Shown here: piece after piece, positions 61,433 to 64,000 of the stretch
Layout: each line of letters starts with the position of its first letter
Position numbering within the stretch: the first letter of the stretch is position 1
Assembly: GCF_009649075.1 (NCBI RefSeq)
Contig: NZ_CP045737.1
Location: 1,302,001 to 1,366,000 of the forward strand
Reading direction: 5' to 3'
DNA: 64,000 bases
Source of the DNA: Aeromicrobium yanjiei
GTDB taxonomy: Bacteria; Actinomycetota; Actinomycetes; Propionibacteriales; Nocardioidaceae
Notes under the pieces: generated by a model
Told to the model about the DNA's origin: nothing
Database searches by the model: none
What the model saw: only the letters and a program-made list of their open reading frames with translations
Position numbers and translations under genes: made by a program

Positions 61433-62775
61433 TCCCCATGAGCCTGGAAGAGATCGCGGCGGTCACCGGCGGTGTCGTCAGCGGGGACGCCTCGATCGTC
61501 GTGGACGCGCCTGCGTCCGTCGACTCGCGCACGATCGAGGCCGGCGGGCTGTTCGCTGCGATCGCCGGTGAGCGCGTCGACGGGCACGCGTTCGCCGAGA
61601 CGGCCATCGCGTCGGGTGCCGCGGCCGTGCTGGGCTCGCGGGAGACCGGTGTGCCCACCGTGGTGGTCCCCGACGTGACCCGTGCGCTGACCGACCTCGC
61701 CCGCCACGTGCTCGCACAGCTCGAGGACGTCGTGGTCGTGGCGATGACCGGGTCCAGCGGGAAGACCAGCGTCAAGGACCTGCTGGCCCATGTGCTCGCC
61801 CCCGACGGGGTGACGGTCGCGACCGCCGGCAACTTCAACAACGAGCTGGGCGTACCGCTCACGGTGCTGCGCGCGGACGAGCTGACGCGCTATCTCGTCG
61901 TCGAGATGGGCGCCCGGCGCATCGGTGACATCACGGCGCTGTGCTCGATCGCGCCCCCGGGCGTCGGGATGGTGCTGAACGTCGGTCACGCACACGTGGG
62001 GGAGTTCGGGTCCGTCGAGCGGATCGCCGTCGCGAAGGGGGAGATGGCCGAGTCGGTCGGGGCCGACGGAGTCGTGGTGCTCAACGCCGACGACCCGCTG
62101 GTTGCGGCGATGGCGGCCCGCACCGAGGCGTCCGTGACGACGTTCGGTCGCGCAGGCGATGTCGCCCTCGGCGAGGTCACGATCGACGCGGACGGCTTCC
62201 CGCACTTCACCCTGACCCACGACGGGCGCACGGTCGAGGCGTCCGTCCCCCTGATCGGCGCGTATCAGGCGCTCAACGCGGTCGCGGTCGCGGCGGCCGC
62301 CCTGGCCCTCGGTGTCGACCTGGCGACGACTGCCGCCAGGCTGGCCACTGCGCGATCCGCGTCCCCGATGCGGATGGACCGCCGGGTGCGCGCCGACGGT
62401 CTCGTCGTGATCAACGACGCGTACAACGCGAACCCCGAGTCGATGGAGGCGGCGCTCCGTGCGGTCGCGGCCGTCGGGCAGGGCCGCGCCGTCGCGGTGC
62501 TGGGCGCGATGCTCGAGCTCGGCGACGACAGCGAGTCCGAGCACGCCCGCATCGGGCAGGTCGCGGCCGAGCTGGGATTTCGGCGCGTCGTCGTCGTGGG
62601 GGAGGGGGCCGCGGGCATCGCGCACGGTGCAGGTGCCGTGGCCGAGCGCGTCGACGACGTCGATGTGGCAGTTCGCACACTCTCCGCGAGCCTGTCGGGG
62701 GACGAGGTCGTACTTGTGAAAGCATCGAGGGGCGAGCGACTCGAACGGGTCGCCCACGCACTGCTGCAGCCCTGA
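61429..62775 (+). CDS. murF: UDP-MurNAc-tripeptide D-alanyl-D-alanine ligase
   Basis: A 448-residue Mur ligase that adds the D-Ala-D-Ala dipeptide. MTGSSGKTSVKDLLAHVL is the ATP motif, followed by NFNNELGVPLTVL, EMGARRIGDI and INDAYNANPESMEAAL. It starts with a GTG overlapping the murE stop (MIPMSLEEIAAVTGG). It is followed by 66 bases with no obvious feature before mraY. Confidence 0.96.
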   Translation: MIPMSLEEIAAVTGGVVSGDASIVVDAPASVDSRTIEAGGLFAAIAGERVDGHAFAETAIASGAAAVLGSRETGVPTVVVPDVTRALTDLARHVLAQLEDVVVVAMTGSSGKTSVKDLLAHVLAPDGVTVATAGNFNNELGVPLTVLRADELTRYLVVEMGARRIGDITALCSIAPPGVGMVLNVGHAHVGEFGSVERIAVAKGEMAESVGADGVVVLNADDPLVAAMAARTEASVTTFGRAGDVALGEVTIDADGFPHFTLTHDGRTVEASVPLIGAYQALNAVAVAAAALALGVDLATTAARLATARSASPMRMDRRVRADGLVVINDAYNANPESMEAALRAVAAVGQGRAVAVLGAMLELGDDSESEHARIGQVAAELGFRRVVVVGEGAAGIAHGAGAVAERVDDVDVAVRTLSASLSGDEVVLVKASRGERLERVAHALLQP

Positions 62776-62841
62776 CGTCACCCTCGTCGGACCCACTGAG
62801 GCACCCCTGGAACCTGGACCCTGGAAAGGACCCACGACGCG

Positions 62842-63906
62842 ATGAAGGCAATCCTGATCGCGGGAGCGCTGTCGCTGCTGATCACCCTCATCGGGACCAG
62901 GTTCGCGATCTCCGTCCTCGTCAAGCAGGGCTACGGCCAGCTCATCCGCGACGACGGCCCGACCTCCCACCACACCAAGCGGGGGACGCCCACGATGGGC
63001 GGGCTCGTGGTGATCATCGCGGTCGTGATCGGCTACTTCGTGGCCAAGCTCGCCACCCAGACCGCGCCCAGCGCGTCGGCGCTGCTGCTGCTCTTCTTGT
63101 TCGTGGGGCTCGGGGCCATCGGCTTCCTCGACGACTTCATCAAGGTCTCCAAGCAGCGCAACCTCGGGCTGCGGAGCAAGGCCAAGCTCATCGGCCAGAC
63201 CGTGGTCGGCCTGATCTTCGCGGTGCTCGCGATCGGCTGGGAGGACGACGCGGGCCGCACGCCGATCACCCACTACTTCTCGTTCACCCGCGACTTCGAC
63301 TCGTGGCGCCTGCCGACCATCCTGCTGGTGCTGTGGGTGCTCGTGCTCGTGGCCGGGGCCAGCAACGGCGTCAACCTCACCGACGGTCTCGACGGCCTCG
63401 CGACCGGCGCGGCGATGATGGTCTTCGGCGCCTACGTCTTCATCAACATCTGGCAGAGCAACCAGAACTGCGCGACCAACCCGGGCATCAAGTGCTACGA
63501 GGTCCGTGATCCGCTCGACCTCGCGGTCGTGGCCGCGGCGCTGACCGGCGCGTGCTTCGGCTTCCTGTGGTGGAACGCGTCCCCTGCCAAGATCTTCATG
63601 GGCGACACCGGGTCGCTGTCGCTCGGCGGCGCGATGGCCGGCTTCGCGTTGATGACCCGCACCGAGCTGCTGCTGGTCATCATCGGCGGGCTGTTCGTCG
63701 CGATCACGATGTCGGTGATCCTGCAGGTGGGCTGGTTCAAGCTCTCCGGCGGCAAGCGCATCTTCCGGATGGCGCCGTTGCAGCATCACTTCGAGCTCCT
63801 CGGCTGGGCCGAGATCACGATCGTCGTCCGGTTCTGGATCATCAGCGGCCTGTGCGTCGCGACAGGGCTCGGCATCTTCTACAGCGAGTGGGTCACGGGC
63901 GTATGA
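62842..63906 (+). CDS. mraY: phospho-MurNAc-pentapeptide transferase
   Basis: A 354-residue membrane enzyme with ten predicted helices that forms lipid I from UDP-MurNAc-pentapeptide and undecaprenyl phosphate. The catalytic motifs are [38 protein letters not shown] and the C-terminal [18 protein letters not shown] lies about 14 bases before the ATG. It overlaps murD by 4 bases. Confidence 0.98.
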   Translation: MKAILIAGALSLLITLIGTRFAISVLVKQGYGQLIRDDGPTSHHTKRGTPTMGGLVVIIAVVIGYFVAKLATQTAPSASALLLLFLFVGLGAIGFLDDFIKVSKQRNLGLRSKAKLIGQTVVGLIFAVLAIGWEDDAGRTPITHYFSFTRDFDSWRLPTILLVLWVLVLVAGASNGVNLTDGLDGLATGAAMMVFGAYVFINIWQSNQNCATNPGIKCYEVRDPLDLAVVAAALTGACFGFLWWNASPAKIFMGDTGSLSLGGAMAGFALMTRTELLLVIIGGLFVAITMSVILQVGWFKLSGGKRIFRMAPLQHHFELLGWAEITIVVRFWIISGLCVATGLGIFYSEWVTGV

Positions 63907-64000
63907 GTGTGGATCTGGGTGCCCTCGGGCGCGAGACGTCATGGGAGGGCGTACGCGCAGCGGTCGGCGGGCTCGGCGTGAGCGGATTTGCCGCTGCCGA
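63903..64000 (+). CDS. murD: UDP-MurNAc-alanine D-glutamate ligase, N-terminal fragment
   Basis: The frame starts ATG at 63903 within the mraY stop and reads [20 protein letters not shown], then [12 protein letters not shown], to the window end. [11 protein letters not shown] is the usual N-terminal dinucleotide-like loop of MurD, and murD follows mraY in the dcw cluster. The rest lies outside the window. Confidence 0.9.
   Translation, partial: MSVDLGALGRETSWEGVRAAVGGLGVSGFAAA

Noticed and set aside
61153..63942. Reverse-strand open frame of about 930 codons over murF and mraY
   Set aside because: Same GC-driven shadow effect; no motifs, and it runs through conserved genes on the other strand.

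Overview
The window is a single contiguous piece of a high-GC Gram-positive (actinobacterial) chromosome. Codon third positions are almost always G or C, GTG starts are common, and the gene order closely follows the glnA to murD stretch of other Actinobacteria; from memory it can be aligned with Mycobacterium tuberculosis Rv2220 down to Rv2155c. The gene set (bcc-aa3 respiratory genes, PASTA-domain kinase, PspA/HtpX/PspAB, MurE with a diaminopimelate motif, mraZ-led dcw cluster) fits a Nocardioidaceae-like member of the Propionibacteriales such as Nocardioides or Aeromicrobium. The genus is inference. No tRNA, rRNA, CRISPR array, insertion sequence or prophage was seen; this is core chromosome.

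Layout. 1-2.3 kb: the first codons of glnA with a four-part GlnR-type box, an RDD membrane protein, a DUF4191 protein and lipA. 2.3-6.4 kb: a NarL/DesK-type two-component pair followed by an ABC exporter pair. 6.4-12.3 kb: lipB, small proteins, a TIGR01777 epimerase, then sucB and lpdA, so lipoate synthesis sits with lipoate users. 12.3-19.9 kb: a J-domain-like protein, a serine hydrolase, pepA, gcvT, and a membrane-stress module (DUF3043, pspA-htpX-pspAB). 20-23.9 kb: aspartate aminotransferase, glycerate kinase, erpA, adenosine kinase.

24-33 kb holds the aerobic respiratory chain: ctaC-ctaD-ctaF rightward, an L,D-transpeptidase, then ctaE-qcrC-qcrA-qcrB leftward. The two halves converge on a striking inverted pair of 21-bp repeat arrays. 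33-41 kb: a degenerate receiver protein, trpD, a second 21-bp array, an Lrp-like RAM domain protein, a DEDDh exonuclease/UvrC-type protein, a c-di-AMP riboswitch with its NlpC/P60 hydrolase, a peptidase MA-like protein and a long-chain acyl-CoA synthetase. 41-49 kb: lipid and sugar metabolism (SRPBCC protein, two tandem ROK kinases, alpha/beta hydrolase, plsC, a phosphofructokinase with pyrophosphate-type residues, class II DAHP synthase). 49-55.7 kb: PASTA kinase, polyprenyl synthetase, metF, FAD oxidoreductase, methyltransferase, DUF3040 protein. 55.7-64 kb: dcw cluster mraZ to murD (cut by the window end), with MraZ boxes at its head and a hairpin cluster splitting it between ftsI and murE.

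The most consistent non-coding signal is promoter architecture. At about 26 starts a TANNNT hexamer lies exactly 6 or 7 bases before the start codon, which predicts leaderless mRNAs. Several divergent pairs share almost the same bases for two back-to-back promoters; the clearest is a 12-bp perfect palindrome between the polyprenyl synthetase gene and metF. The other standout signals are the 6+6 inverted 21-bp arrays, the second 6-copy 21-bp array, the GlnR and MraZ operators, and the c-di-AMP riboswitch.
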